A stretch of DNA of 64,000 bases from Halioglobus maricola (GCF_009388985.1 NZ_CP036422.1:3300501-3364500); one strand, 5' to 3'; shown: positions 43,929-53,233, counted from the stretch's first letter. The notes: generated from the letters alone by a model not told the origin. Translations and numbers: made by a program.

Positions 43929-44446
43929 ACATCGACGGGTGGCGCCGGGACATCCAGTGCCGCCATGGTGTCAGCCAACATTTCCGGTTGCAGTTCGCCC
44001 ATCACGTTCACGAACACAACCTCGCTCTTGTCAGCGGTGAGAACCGTGAGGCCGGCAATCTTGTCATCGACCATCTTCATCAGGACATAGGTGGTTTCGC
44101 CCTCTTCCCGCACCAGTATGACTTGCTGCCAGCCGTCGGCGTTAAGACGCGCATTGATTTCACCGAGGTCTTCGGCGACAGCGAGGGGGTCATCTTCAAT
44201 CTCGTACGCTTTCACCCGCACTCCGTCGAGCTGGCGCATCAGCGCCCTGGCCTGCGGATCATCCTCAATTGAATGAGACGCCAGGTGCAGCAGCGTTGGG
44301 CCAATCGACAGGCTGACAGTAGCGTCTACATCCCACATGGACAGGCCGTCGAGGTCCGCAAAGCCCGCATTGCGATGTGGCGCGGTTACACCACAACCGG
44401 TGAGCGCAGCCATCAGCAGTAACAATCCTATTTTCAGCGTGTTCAT
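43925..44446 (-). CDS. DUF4252 lipoprotein
   Basis: 173 residues from the ATG at 44446 (GGAG at proper distance). The lipobox ALTGC gives a lipid anchor. Sequence FADLDGLSMWDVDATVSLSIGPTLLHLAS and GVRVKAYEIEDD correspond to the DUF4252 pattern. It is a paralogue of the neighbouring gene at 44451 and lies last in the ECF sigma operon. The start lies 5 bp beyond the end of the preceding gene. Function unknown; DUF4252 genes are often targets of ECF regulation and may respond to envelope stress. Confidence 0.8.
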   Translation of the reverse strand: MNTLKIGLLLLMAALTGCGVTAPHRNAGFADLDGLSMWDVDATVSLSIGPTLLHLASHSIEDDPQARALMRQLDGVRVKAYEIEDDPLAVAEDLGEINARLNADGWQQVILVREEGETTYVLMKMVDDKIAGLTVLTADKSEVVFVNVMGELQPEMLADTMAALDVPAPPVDV

Positions 44447-44450
44447 CTGA

Positions 44451-44975
44451 TCACTCCGTATCAACATCAACGTCGACATTGACCTGCTTCATAACCTTGC
44501 TGACGTGAGCCGGGTCAATGTTGCCCAGGATATTCAGGAACACCGCCTCTTCCGCGTTCACCACCATGATCGCCATACCCTCCATCTTGTCTCCGTTGAC
44601 GCGAGTGAACATCTGCACTTGCTCGTCCGCCTCCTGCACCTGCACAATCGGTTGCCAGTCAGCTGCCTGCAGCGTGCTTTTCGCTTCGTTCATTCGCTCC
44701 AGTGCCGGATCGAGGTTGCCGCCGGTGTTGTAGACATTGACCCTGATACCTTCAAGACCCTCCATAATGGCCGCAGCCTCAGGGTCGTCCGATGCCGCCG
44801 CGGCGGCAGAGAGGAGCTGCATCAGCGGGCCACCAATATTGATCATCACCCGGGGCTCACCATAGATCTCATCCATGGTGCCGAAATCGACATAGCCCGG
44901 CATATTTTCATAGTCCTGGGCGACAGCCGCCACACTCAACAAGCAACTCATCACTACCGCCAGCAAAATTTTCAT
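44451..44975 (-). CDS. DUF4252 secreted protein
   Basis: 174 residues. Signal peptide ends at SVAAVAQ. PRVMINIGGPLMQLLSAA, LEGIRVNVYN, MAIMVVNAEEAVFLNILG and ending with VDVDVDTE match DUF4252. Unlike its paralogue it has no lipobox cysteine, so it is probably free in the periplasm. Start codon overlaps the anti-sigma gene stop (44972-44975). Two DUF4252 in one operon, one lipid-anchored and one soluble, suggests cooperating or antagonistic roles. Confidence 0.85.
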   Translation of the reverse strand: MKILLAVVMSCLLSVAAVAQDYENMPGYVDFGTMDEIYGEPRVMINIGGPLMQLLSAAAAASDDPEAAAIMEGLEGIRVNVYNTGGNLDPALERMNEAKSTLQAADWQPIVQVQEADEQVQMFTRVNGDKMEGMAIMVVNAEEAVFLNILGNIDPAHVSKVMKQVNVDVDVDTE

Positions 44976-45409
44976 AGTTCGTACTCCCGTGTCGTTTCCA
45001 GGGGTTTCTCGATCACCTGGATTGTTGTGTCTGTTACCGGCCGGGCAACGCCCGATCCAAGGCTTGTAACTACCTGGCTGGCGACGCGCTCATTCGCCTG
45101 CTGCAAGTACCCCAGTGCCACATTGAGATCCTGCTGGGCCTGCGCCAGCTGGCGTTCCTGCGCCTGAATCTGACGTTGCTGCACAGCAAGGCCGAGAGCC
45201 AGCGGGACAGCGATCACTGCACACGCCAGCGCTGGCCGGAGCCAAGCCCGTCGCCACCAGGGTTCCCGTTCCAGCGCCAGCTGCTCCGCAGGTATACGCT
45301 GCAGCCTGCGCTGCAAGCTCGCCGGCATGGGTTCTGTGGGAAGATCTGCCAGCGCCTGCTGGAGTTCCTGTTCCCAGTCCCCGGTGTTTGGTTCAATCTT
45401 TTCGGTCAT
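44972..45409 (-). CDS. probable anti-sigma factor, single-pass membrane protein
   Basis: 145 residues. About 50 cytoplasmic residues, one hydrophobic segment (about 55-78), then an outside coiled coil rich in Gln (QRQIQAQERQLAQAQQDLNV). This fits the layout of a membrane anti-sigma factor encoded right after an ECF sigma gene. The overlap of 4 bp with the sigma gene indicates coupling. No zinc-binding HxxxCxxC motif is seen, so it is not the ZAS type. Call based on context and topology. Confidence 0.7.
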   Translation of the reverse strand: MTEKIEPNTGDWEQELQQALADLPTEPMPASLQRRLQRIPAEQLALEREPWWRRAWLRPALACAVIAVPLALGLAVQQRQIQAQERQLAQAQQDLNVALGYLQQANERVASQVVTSLGSGVARPVTDTTIQVIEKPLETTREYEL

Positions 45410-45891
45410 GGTCGCAACTCCATCAGTTGGTCCCGTAATGTTTTTCGTGCCCGGTGCAGATAGGTCTTCACCTGCGGCAAGCTCAAATCCAGCGTCGCTG
45501 CCACATCTTCGTAGCTGTGCTGCTGCACGTCGCGCATGATCACCAGTGAACGATAGGGTTCATCAAGCCCGAGCACGGCCGCATGCAGCTTCCGGCCTTC
45601 CCTGCTGCGTTCCATCTGTTCCAGCGGCTCTTCGCCCCCCGCCAGATCATCCGGAGCCGTATCCGCCTCCGGCCGCTCGCGCCGCAGGCGATCCAGACAC
45701 ATGTTCCGGGTCACCCGCAACAGCCAGGGCTTTACCCGGGCTTCAGACAGGGTTTCGCGGTGCTGCCAGAGGCGAATGAAAGCCTCCTGCACAACATCCT
45801 CTGCCTCGGCGCTATCCTTGAGCAGAAAGCGAGCCAGAGACCAGACCTGTGTCTGGTATGCGGTAGTCCATTGGCGAAAGTATTTGTCCAT
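45406..45891 (-). CDS. ECF RNA polymerase sigma factor
   Basis: 161 residues from ATG 45891 (GTG at 45897 is possible). Region 2 LARFLLKDSAEAEDVVQEAFIRLWQHRETL is followed by VTRNMCLDRLRRE; region 4 has SYEDVAATLDLSLPQVKTYLHRARKTL. First gene of a four-gene operon: sigma, anti-sigma and two DUF4252 genes, all overlapping or nearly so. It probably responds to an envelope signal transmitted by the anti-sigma factor and drives its own operon. The recognised promoter is not visible by eye upstream. Confidence 0.9.
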   Translation of the reverse strand: MDKYFRQWTTAYQTQVWSLARFLLKDSAEAEDVVQEAFIRLWQHRETLSEARVKPWLLRVTRNMCLDRLRRERPEADTAPDDLAGGEEPLEQMERSREGRKLHAAVLGLDEPYRSLVIMRDVQQHSYEDVAATLDLSLPQVKTYLHRARKTLRDQLMELRP

Positions 45892-45982
45892 GTTCACGGA
45901 CTATACGGATGGGGGCTGGAAAAGTTACACCGCCGGCGGGCTTTGCGATGAGCTGCCCGAATCCGGCGATGAATGGCAAGAA

Positions 45983-47653
45983 TCAGGTGTAAATCAAGGT
46001 GTCGCCGGATTTACGGATGCGCGTCTGGCGAAGACTGAACGGCTTGTACTCACGAGATTTAATATTGCTTACACCGACATAATCGACAGTAGCCTCACTG
46101 TGGTTCAGGACGAGGCGCACATAGCCATTGCTCTGGCCTTCGGTCCACAACACCTCGGGGCTGGCATCCGCGAGCAGCTGATTCATGGCCTGTGCCTCTT
46201 CCTGCCCGAGGTCAGAGAAAGGCCCCGGGGACGTAATTCCGGTGGTACCCAATTCCAGCCCCATGGCCTTGCCGCGAGCATCGAACAGCTGGTTCTGCCA
46301 GGATGCATGGGTGTCGCCGGTGAGCACCAGCAAGTCCGTGGCACCCGTTGCACTGGCCATGCCATAAAATGCCTCACGCGCATGGGGATAACCGTCCCAG
46401 GCATCAAGATTCAGCGGCAGGCCAGCCTCACCCAGAGGGCGGAATCGCGTGGCGTAGTCGTACAACCCCGTACCGGGCTCGACGCCCATCTCGGCAAGCT
46501 GCTGCTCGCTAATCTTCGGCGCCAGCCAGCGGGCCATCAACACCTGGTTGCCGATAATCCGCCACGGCCGGCCGGCTTCGACAGACTCCGCGAGCGCCGC
46601 CGCTGTGAATGCCTTGCCTTCGGCCGACATCATTTCGCGCTCGGGGTCCCAAAGGTCTTCGCGGTAGAAGCGGTGAACGTCGTCTTCGGTCTTCAGTCGC
46701 TCCAGGTGGTCTTCATAATCCAGCTGCTCATCGCGGCCGGTGAGACGGGTTTCCAGCGTAATCAGACTGGCCAGATCGCCAAAGCGTAGATGGCGCCAGT
46801 AGTCCGCTCGGCTCCCTCCCTTGCCCGGCTCACGCACAGGCATCCACTCGTAATACGCCTGCAGAGAATCATCCCGGCGCCGGTTCCAGTCGCCCTCGGT
46901 TTCTGGCTGATGATTCTCGGCACCATCGGTCCAGGGATTATTAGTGCTTTCGTGATCATCCCAGATGGCTATCAGCGGATGATTACTGTGCATTGCCTGC
47001 GACTGGGGATCGGCTTTATATTGACCGTGACGCTGCCGATAATCATCCAGGCTGACAATTTCCTTACGCGGCAGATGCTCGCGACCTAGCGCTACTCCGC
47101 TCTTCCCACCGTAACCGTCGGGTCCGTATTCGTAGATGTAATCCCCGAGGTGCAGGACCAGGTCGACAGCGGGGTCCAGGGCAATAGTTTCGTAGGCATT
47201 GAAATAGCCGAATGGAATATTCGAACAGGAGGCGATGGCAATACCCAGACTGGCCACGTGGCCTGTTGGCAGGGTGCGTGTCCGCCCGGGCATGGAGTAA
47301 ACATCACCCACGTTGAAGCGGTAATAAAAGGAGCCGCCCGCCGGCAGCCCTTGAGGAACAACCTTGACGGTCCAGTCGCGAGCGGCATCGGTACTGAAGT
47401 CACCCTCGGCAACCACGGCAGAAAAATGCGCATCGGTAGCGACCTGCCACTGCCCGAGCACGGTTCCGCTCGCCCCGCTAACCCGCGTCCACAGCACAAC
47501 ACTGTCCTGATCGGGGTCGCCGCTGGCCACGCCGTGAGCGAAGCGCAGTCCAGCGTCCGCTGGAGCCTCGGGGCCACTGGCACAGCCAATCACTGGCAGC
47601 ACTGCAGTTGCCGACATCCCCTTCAATACACTGCGACGACGAATTTTGCTCAT
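45983..47653 (-). CDS. phoD: PhoD family alkaline phosphatase, Tat-exported
   Basis: 556 residues with AGGGGA before the ATG. Twin-arginine signal RRRSVLKG (residues 5-12), then a lipobox-like VIGC (Cys24). The domains follow PhoD: FAHGVASGDP, VLWTRVSG, SCSNIPFGYF, LHLGDYIYEYG, IAIWDDHES, and a late LTGDTHASW. PhoD is a Ca/Fe phosphodiesterase and phosphomonoesterase that frees phosphate outside the cell. Likely phosphate-starvation induced, though no Pho box is confirmed here. Sits alone after the terminator of the aldolase gene. Confidence 0.9.
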   Translation of the reverse strand: MSKIRRRSVLKGMSATAVLPVIGCASGPEAPADAGLRFAHGVASGDPDQDSVVLWTRVSGASGTVLGQWQVATDAHFSAVVAEGDFSTDAARDWTVKVVPQGLPAGGSFYYRFNVGDVYSMPGRTRTLPTGHVASLGIAIASCSNIPFGYFNAYETIALDPAVDLVLHLGDYIYEYGPDGYGGKSGVALGREHLPRKEIVSLDDYRQRHGQYKADPQSQAMHSNHPLIAIWDDHESTNNPWTDGAENHQPETEGDWNRRRDDSLQAYYEWMPVREPGKGGSRADYWRHLRFGDLASLITLETRLTGRDEQLDYEDHLERLKTEDDVHRFYREDLWDPEREMMSAEGKAFTAAALAESVEAGRPWRIIGNQVLMARWLAPKISEQQLAEMGVEPGTGLYDYATRFRPLGEAGLPLNLDAWDGYPHAREAFYGMASATGATDLLVLTGDTHASWQNQLFDARGKAMGLELGTTGITSPGPFSDLGQEEAQAMNQLLADASPEVLWTEGQSNGYVRLVLNHSEATVDYVGVSNIKSREYKPFSLRQTRIRKSGDTLIYT

Positions 47654-47668
47654 AGATTTCCCCTAACC

Positions 47669-47695
47669 AAAAAAGGCCCTCGCTGGGAGGGCCTT
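47669..47695 (-). terminator. intrinsic terminator of the class II aldolase gene
   Basis: On the minus strand, AAGGCCCTC pairs with GAGGGCCTT across a 5-base loop, followed by six T residues (six A at 47669-47674 on the plus strand). It sits 49 bp after the aldolase stop and before the PhoD start, so PhoD needs its own promoter. Confidence 0.85.
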
Positions 47696-47743
47696 ATGGA
47701 GAGTAAACCTGCACGCGGCGATGTCAAATGCCGCGTATTTTTT

Positions 47744-48538
47744 CTAGTCGAGTAGTTCGGGCTGCTCGGCAGTAATCACGTCGTACAGTGGCTGAAAACT
47801 GAACCAACCTGCGAGCGCAGAGCCTACGGTTTCGCGTGAACTCAGCGCAACCTCGTGGCCAATCGGCTTGGGCGTACCCGCAGCTTCCGCCAGCAGCTGC
47901 GCCTGACAGCTGCGTTCCATGGTGATGTACCACCATGCTGCCGCATCAACCGTCTCGCCCACGGTAAGCAGGCCGTGATTCTGCAGGATCGCGGCCTTGC
48001 GCCCATCGAGTGCGGCGGCGATGCGCTGGCCTTCACTGTTATCCAGCACGACGCCAGAGAAATCATCAAACAACACATGGTCTTCGTAGAATGCGCAGGC
48101 GTCCTGAGTCAGCGGATCCAGTGTCTTGCCCAGGGAAGAAAAGGCCTTGCCGTATACCGAGTGGGAGTGAGCCGCCGCTATGATCTTGGGGTCTGACATA
48201 TGAATCTGGGAGTGGATGGTAAATGCGGCACCGTTGAGCAGGCCCTCTCCCTCCACTACTTCACCCTTGTGGTTTACCAGCAGCAAATCCGAGACAGTCA
48301 TTTGCTTAAACGACTTACCCATGGGGTTTACCCAGAAGTGAGACGTATCTTCCGGGTCACGCACGGTTATATGACCGGCGACACCCTCGTCGAACCCGAA
48401 CTTGCCAAACAGGCGCAATGCCGCAGCCAGTTTGTTTTTGCGATCGGCACGGATACCCGCGATATCTTCAGGCTGGGCCAGCATCTCCTCAGCATTTTCA
48501 CGGTTCATTACAATGTCGTTGACTACTGCATCGTTCAT
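47744..48538 (-). CDS. class II aldolase/adducin family protein
   Basis: 264 residues from an ATG with GGAG upstream; a downstream ATG at 48508 is also possible. FGFDEGVAGHITVRDP, FWVNPMGKSF, HSQIHMSDPKIIAAAHSHSVYG and LQNHGLLTVGE are the L-fuculose-phosphate aldolase-type motifs, with the zinc histidines in the HSHS and NHG blocks. Members are lyases or decarboxylases on sugar phosphates; this size is shared with uncharacterised, monomer-like homologues. Divergent from a Crp-family regulator with only 40 bp between, so likely its target. Confidence 0.88.
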   Translation of the reverse strand: MNDAVVNDIVMNRENAEEMLAQPEDIAGIRADRKNKLAAALRLFGKFGFDEGVAGHITVRDPEDTSHFWVNPMGKSFKQMTVSDLLLVNHKGEVVEGEGLLNGAAFTIHSQIHMSDPKIIAAAHSHSVYGKAFSSLGKTLDPLTQDACAFYEDHVLFDDFSGVVLDNSEGQRIAAALDGRKAAILQNHGLLTVGETVDAAAWWYITMERSCQAQLLAEAAGTPKPIGHEVALSSRETVGSALAGWFSFQPLYDVITAEQPELLD

Positions 48539-48578
48539 CTCAATCTCCTTTCACCTTTGTTCGGTTTATACTGCCGCC

Positions 48579-49178
48579 ATGACCGCAGCGGATTTCACAA
48601 AAAATCGCGACTCCTGGCTTCAGCGCTGGGGCCTTACAGGCCTTGCGCCGGACTTGCCATGGTTGCAACGCATGGCGCCCGTCAAGCGGGACGCCGGCGA
48701 GTTCCTGGTGCACGCCGGTGACACCGGGGACACACTCTACTTACTTGAAGCCGGGCTGGTGCGGCTCTTCTACACCACACCTGACGGCCGCGAACGCAAC
48801 AAATCGTTCCTGCGCGCCGGTGAGATCACCGGGCCCGTCAGCGCGGCCATTACCGGCGGCGCTGCCCCCTTCTCCATCGAGTGCCTGGAGCCGGTGGAAG
48901 CCATTAGCTTCCACCTGGGCGACCTACTGGCTGCTGCAGATAATGACCTGCAAGTGGCCCGACTGTACCGCGAATTCCTGACCGCCGCTTTTATCCGCAA
49001 CCAACGCCGCGAGGCGGTGTTGCTAACCGGCAATGCCGAGGAGCGCTATCAATGGTTGCTGGCTCACGAACCCGACCTCAGCGACCGCGTGACCCAGGCC
49101 CATATCGCTTCCTATCTGGGCATCGACGCTGTGTCTCTCTCCAGGATCAAACGCAAGCTTAGAGACGCCGGCCGGTAG
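48579..49178 (+). CDS. Crp/Fnr family transcriptional regulator
   Basis: 199 residues from the ATG at 48579. The cyclic-nucleotide-binding-like jelly roll reads FLVHAGDTGDTLYLLEAGLVRLFY and RNKSFLRAGEITGP. HTH at the C-terminus: TQAHIASYLGIDAVSLSRIKRKL. No cysteine cluster for an Fe-S centre, so it is not FNR. It lies 40 bp from the divergent aldolase gene, probably autoregulated and controlling that gene. Effector unknown; GELTGP-like pocket residues needed for cAMP are not conserved. Confidence 0.87.
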   Translation: MTAADFTKNRDSWLQRWGLTGLAPDLPWLQRMAPVKRDAGEFLVHAGDTGDTLYLLEAGLVRLFYTTPDGRERNKSFLRAGEITGPVSAAITGGAAPFSIECLEPVEAISFHLGDLLAAADNDLQVARLYREFLTAAFIRNQRREAVLLTGNAEERYQWLLAHEPDLSDRVTQAHIASYLGIDAVSLSRIKRKLRDAGR

Positions 49179-49207
49179 CAGCATTAACATATGTTAAGAG
49201 GAAATCC

Positions 49208-49426
49208 ATGAACGAGCCAACGCCTGGCATTTATCAACACTTCAAAGGCAGCGAATACGAACTGATCGGCCTGGCTACCCACTCGGAAACGGGCGAGAAG
49301 CTGGTGGTGTATCGGCCCCAGTACGGGGAGCGTGCGCTGTGGGTGCGGCCATTGGCGATGTGGCAGGAAACCGTAGAGCGCGACGGCGAAACCAAACCGC
49401 GATTTCGCTACCAACGCCCCGCCTGA
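49208..49426 (+). CDS. DUF1653 protein
   Basis: 72 residues, GAGGAA upstream of the ATG. GIYQHFKGSEYELIGLATHSE, then LVVYRPQYGERALWVRPLAMW, is the standard DUF1653 pattern, a small SH3-like barrel of unknown function. Only 29 bp after the Crp-family gene and 72 bp before the permease gene. Confidence 0.88.
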   Translation: MNEPTPGIYQHFKGSEYELIGLATHSETGEKLVVYRPQYGERALWVRPLAMWQETVERDGETKPRFRYQRPA

Positions 49427-49498
49427 CGCGGCCGCTTTCCCGTCACCGGGGAGTGTGCCACTATTGCCATCTTTCAGGGACAGGGAAGTACTCTCACC

Positions 49499-50797
49499 AT
49501 GCAAGCACTGCTGGAACGGCTGTTCAAGCTGGAGCACCACCAGACCCGGGTCAGCACTGAGCTGGTAGCAGGTCTCACCACTTTCATCACCATGGCCTAT
49601 ATCATCTTCGTTAACCCGCAGATGATGGCATCAGCAGGTATGGACCACGGCGCGAGCTTCGCCGCCACCTGCCTCGCCGCGGCACTGGCCTGTATTTTTA
49701 TGGGCCTGTACGCGAACTGGCCGGTCGGGCTTGCTCCCGGCATGGGACTGAACGCCTTTTTCACCTATACGGTGGTGGGCGAGATGGGCTACAGCTGGCA
49801 GGTCGCTCTCGGCGCTGTCTTTATCGCCGGCATCCTGTTCGTGATCATGAGTGTCACTCCGCTGCGAGCCTGGATGCTCAACAGCATTCCCAAGGACCTG
49901 CGCGTTGCGATGGCGGCGGGCGTGGGGCTGTTCATCGGTTTTATCGGTCTCAAGAGCGCCGGCCTGATTGTCGACAATCCAGCCACCCTGATTTCGCTGG
50001 GCGACCTCACTCAGCCTGAACCACTACTGGGCGCGCTGGGCTTTCTGCTGATCGCCGGCCTCTCAGTCAGGCAGGTGCCCGGCGCGATCATGCTGGGCGT
50101 TTTGCTGATCACTGTACTGGGCCTAGTGGCGGGCCTGGTGGAGTATCAGGGCCTGGTGTCCGCACCACCGAGCATCGCCCCCACGCTCATGCAACTGGAT
50201 ATTGCAGGCGCCTTCGAAGTGGGCATGGTCAGCGTCATCATCGCCATCCTGTTCGTCAACCTGTTCGACACAGCAGGCACGTTACTAGGCGTCGCCACCC
50301 GTGCTCGCCTCGTCAATGAGAACGGCGAGATCCAAAACATGAACAAGGCCTTGCAGGCAGACTCATCCTCCAGCGTAGTCGGAGCCCTGTTTGGCTGCGC
50401 CCCGGTCACCAGCTATGTCGAGAGTGCTGCAGGTGTTGCCGCTGGTGGCCGCACCGGTCTCACTGCCGTGGTGGTGGGCATTCTGTTTCTGCTGGCAATG
50501 TTCTTTGCACCGCTGGCGGGCATGGTGCCGGCCTACGCCACAGCGGGAGCACTGGTCTATGTGGCCCTGCTGATGATGTCTGGCATGGAACAACTGGACT
50601 ACTCTGACGCGACCGAGCTCACCCCTGCCCTACTCACCATCATCATGATTCCGCTCTCGTTCTCGATTGCCAACGGTATCGCGGTGGGCTTTATCAGCTA
50701 CGCCGTGATCAAGGTGTTTGCTGGCCGCGCTGGCGACGTGAGTTTCGGGGCGTGGTTCCTTACCGGTATCTTCGTCGCCAAATTCGCGTTCTTCTAG
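49499..50797 (+). CDS. NCS2 family purine/guanine-hypoxanthine permease
   Basis: 432 residues, about 14 hydrophobic segments. It begins with TRVSTELVAGLTTFITMAYIIFVNP, then GLAPGMGLNAFF, NLFDTAGTLLGV and GCAPVTSYVESAAGVAAGGRTG. These are AzgA/PbuG-like purine permease blocks of the NCS2 family. It imports adenine, guanine or hypoxanthine by H+ symport. Convergent with the TonB receptor at 50886; a hairpin between them may serve both. Confidence 0.9.
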   Translation: MQALLERLFKLEHHQTRVSTELVAGLTTFITMAYIIFVNPQMMASAGMDHGASFAATCLAAALACIFMGLYANWPVGLAPGMGLNAFFTYTVVGEMGYSWQVALGAVFIAGILFVIMSVTPLRAWMLNSIPKDLRVAMAAGVGLFIGFIGLKSAGLIVDNPATLISLGDLTQPEPLLGALGFLLIAGLSVRQVPGAIMLGVLLITVLGLVAGLVEYQGLVSAPPSIAPTLMQLDIAGAFEVGMVSVIIAILFVNLFDTAGTLLGVATRARLVNENGEIQNMNKALQADSSSSVVGALFGCAPVTSYVESAAGVAAGGRTGLTAVVVGILFLLAMFFAPLAGMVPAYATAGALVYVALLMMSGMEQLDYSDATELTPALLTIIMIPLSFSIANGIAVGFISYAVIKVFAGRAGDVSFGAWFLTGIFVAKFAFF

Positions 50798-50835
50798 ACC
50801 GTGCGGTGAATGGATTCCCGGGTTTATCGAGACAC

Positions 50836-50860
50836 AAAAAAACGCCCCGAAGGGCGCTTT
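50836..50860 (-). terminator. intrinsic terminator, TonB receptor gene (possibly bidirectional)
   Basis: On the minus strand CGCCC pairs with GGGCG around a TTCG tetraloop, extended by A-T and G-T pairs, then seven T (seven A at 50836-50842). It ends the receptor transcript; the weaker T-run on the plus strand could also serve the permease gene. Confidence 0.78.
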
Positions 50861-50885
50861 CTCAAAGAACCATGATTGCTCAGAT

Positions 50886-53168
50886 TTAGAAATCCAGGCC
50901 GAAGCGCACCATGTACTGACGGGGAGCGATAAGCTCGTCACCCGTAGCACCAACACCGAATACATCGGTGAAGCGCGCATTGATGCCGTCTTCATCGGTG
51001 AGGTTCTTGCCGATCAATTCAACGCGCCAATCGCCATTCGCCGGATGGAACCCGAAGATCAGATCTATGACATCGTAGCTATCGACAACGTCGGTGGTGT
51101 CGTTGTTGAAGATACGGTGCTTGAAATCACCGCGGTAGGTGTACTGCAGCACGCTGCGCAGGTCACCCCAGTTACCGAGGGTGGCATCGTGGCTGAGAGC
51201 AAGGTTGCCGGTGAAACCCGGTGTCTTGGCGAGTTCATTACCTTTGACGTTGGTGATCTCAGCGGCACGAGCCATCTGGATCTCAGGTCCGAACAGGTCG
51301 AAGCCCTGCCCCAGCAACGCGTTGGTGGCAGCGTCGGAAGCGACATTGTCCAGCGCGTCGTGGTCAGCAGTGATCTCGGTATCCAGCCACGCCATACGCG
51401 CATCCAGCACCAGAGAGTCGGTCAGGAACGCTGCAAACTCCAGTTCAGCACCGTAGATCTCGGACTCGGGGATATTGCCCACGCCACCCTGGAAGACTTC
51501 GGGGTCGGTAGCCTGATACTGCAGGCCTTCGTAGTCGTAGAAGAACGCAGCGCCGTTCAGACGGACACGCCCGTCCGCCAGATCAGTCTTGAGGCCAATT
51601 TCGTAGGCGTCGACAACTTCTTCTTCGTAGGTTGGCAGCACGACAATCGGTGCGACCTCACTCTCGCGGCCGTAAGTCAGGTTGGAGCCCCCGGGCTTGA
51701 AGCCGCGGGTATAGGAAACGTATCCCATGGTCGCATCGCCGAAGTCATGCTCGAGCACCACGCGGCCGGTGACCTTGTCGGATTCAATCTCAAGCGCGTC
51801 GGTGCCTGAACGTCCGTAGAAGTTAGTCACCTCCGAGTTCACCTCATCCTCGGTATAGCGCAAGCCGAATACACCGCGCCAGCTGTCATTGAAGTGCCAG
51901 GTGCCCTGGCCGTAGATGGAGGCGGAATCGCGCTCAGGGGTGGAATCAGAGATGAAACCAAAATCACCGGTGAAGTTGTAGACATCTTCCACAGTGAACG
52001 GGTCGAATGTCCCGTCAAAGCCATAGTCCAGGCGTTCGAGAATACTGATATCAACTTCGGTATCGAGGTAGAACACCCCGGCAACCCAGTCCAATTTACC
52101 AAAGAGAGGATCGCCTGAAATCAGGTTAATTTCCTGAGTAAACGTGGTTTGCTCGTTAGTCTCAGCATCGTAGTAGCTTGGCAACAGGGCAAATGGCGGC
52201 AGGCTGTCCAGATCGTTCCGGTCGTTGTCGCGGCGAATCAGGATGTCATCGTCCTGGTAGCTGGTGAGCGACTTCACGGTAAAGGCTTCGAGGTCCCACT
52301 CCAGAACGGCGCTGTACAACTCAGAGGTCAGTTCATATTCCGCGGGGGAGTCCTGAGCCAGCTTACGCGGGTCGCGCGTTTCATCCAGCAGACCTTTTTG
52401 GGCCGCGCCATTCACTTCCTCTTCGAAGTACTGGGCAGTCAGGTGGGCACGGAAGGTCGCGGATGGTTCTATCAGAAGGCGCAGGCGGCCAGAGATGCTA
52501 TCGGCATCGTCCAGTTCCTGGTCGAGAACAATATTTTCGGAGAACCCGTCATGTTGATTGCTGGAGACACTGGCGCGCAGGGCAACGGTATCACCCATGG
52601 GGATATTGATTGCGCCGCGGGCCTGCACCAGGTTGTAGTTACCCAGAGTCAGGTCGGCAGTGCCGTAAAGCTCGTCTGTGGTTGGCGCCTGGGTAATAAC
52701 ATTGATAGCACCGCCGGTAGAATTCTGTCCAAACAGTGTGCCCTGCGGGCCACGCAGTACCTCGACCCGCTCAAGGTCGAGGAAATCTGTCTGCAGAGCA
52801 TAGGGTGAAGCTACATAAATGCCATCCAGGTGATAGGACACCGACGGATTGGCAATCGCGTTCTGGTTCGCCTCATTACCCACACCGCGAATCGTGATAA
52901 CCGTCTTGAAGCCTTCGTTCTTGGCGACATTAACCCCTGGGGCAATGGCACTGAGATCAACGAATGACGTGATCTGGCGCTCGTCCAGGTCCTGTCCAGA
53001 TAATGCGGTTACAGCCTGTGAAAGATCCTGCAGGCTCTCGCTACGCTTCTCAGCGGTGACCAGGACTTCCTCAAAAGCCGGACGTGAATCCTGCGCGACG
53101 GCAGTAAAGGGAATGGCGGAGCTGACTGCAACTGCAATAGCTCGCAGCCCGAAACGGGGCTCAAACAT
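50886..53168 (-). CDS. TonB-dependent outer-membrane receptor
   Basis: 760 residues. Signal peptide ends at AVAQDS. FEEVLVTAEKR is the TonB-box region; the plug has VITIRGVGNE, LERVEVLRGPQGTLFGQNS and GAINVITQAP; the barrel ends with RQYMVRFGLDF. Strong similarity in layout to substrate receptors of unknown ligand in marine gammaproteobacteria and sphingomonads. A perfect 12-bp palindrome lies 66 bp upstream of its ATG. It stands alone on the minus strand; nothing beside it gives the ligand. Confidence 0.92.
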   Translation of the reverse strand: MFEPRFGLRAIAVAVSSAIPFTAVAQDSRPAFEEVLVTAEKRSESLQDLSQAVTALSGQDLDERQITSFVDLSAIAPGVNVAKNEGFKTVITIRGVGNEANQNAIANPSVSYHLDGIYVASPYALQTDFLDLERVEVLRGPQGTLFGQNSTGGAINVITQAPTTDELYGTADLTLGNYNLVQARGAINIPMGDTVALRASVSSNQHDGFSENIVLDQELDDADSISGRLRLLIEPSATFRAHLTAQYFEEEVNGAAQKGLLDETRDPRKLAQDSPAEYELTSELYSAVLEWDLEAFTVKSLTSYQDDDILIRRDNDRNDLDSLPPFALLPSYYDAETNEQTTFTQEINLISGDPLFGKLDWVAGVFYLDTEVDISILERLDYGFDGTFDPFTVEDVYNFTGDFGFISDSTPERDSASIYGQGTWHFNDSWRGVFGLRYTEDEVNSEVTNFYGRSGTDALEIESDKVTGRVVLEHDFGDATMGYVSYTRGFKPGGSNLTYGRESEVAPIVVLPTYEEEVVDAYEIGLKTDLADGRVRLNGAAFFYDYEGLQYQATDPEVFQGGVGNIPESEIYGAELEFAAFLTDSLVLDARMAWLDTEITADHDALDNVASDAATNALLGQGFDLFGPEIQMARAAEITNVKGNELAKTPGFTGNLALSHDATLGNWGDLRSVLQYTYRGDFKHRIFNNDTTDVVDSYDVIDLIFGFHPANGDWRVELIGKNLTDEDGINARFTDVFGVGATGDELIAPRQYMVRFGLDF

Positions 53169-53233
53169 GGGAGAATCCTCTGTAGGCGAAGTAAAAAGTG
53201 CGCATTACAGGAGTCTTCGCCCCCGTTTAATTG

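Noticed and set aside
45701-46789. 362-residue plus-strand frame opposite the PhoD and sigma genes
   Set aside because: It is antisense to two well-supported genes, has no ribosome site or family motif, and is a shadow of GC-rich coding DNA.
52149-52808. 219-residue plus-strand frame inside the TonB receptor
   Set aside because: Antisense shadow of the receptor; no signal or motif.
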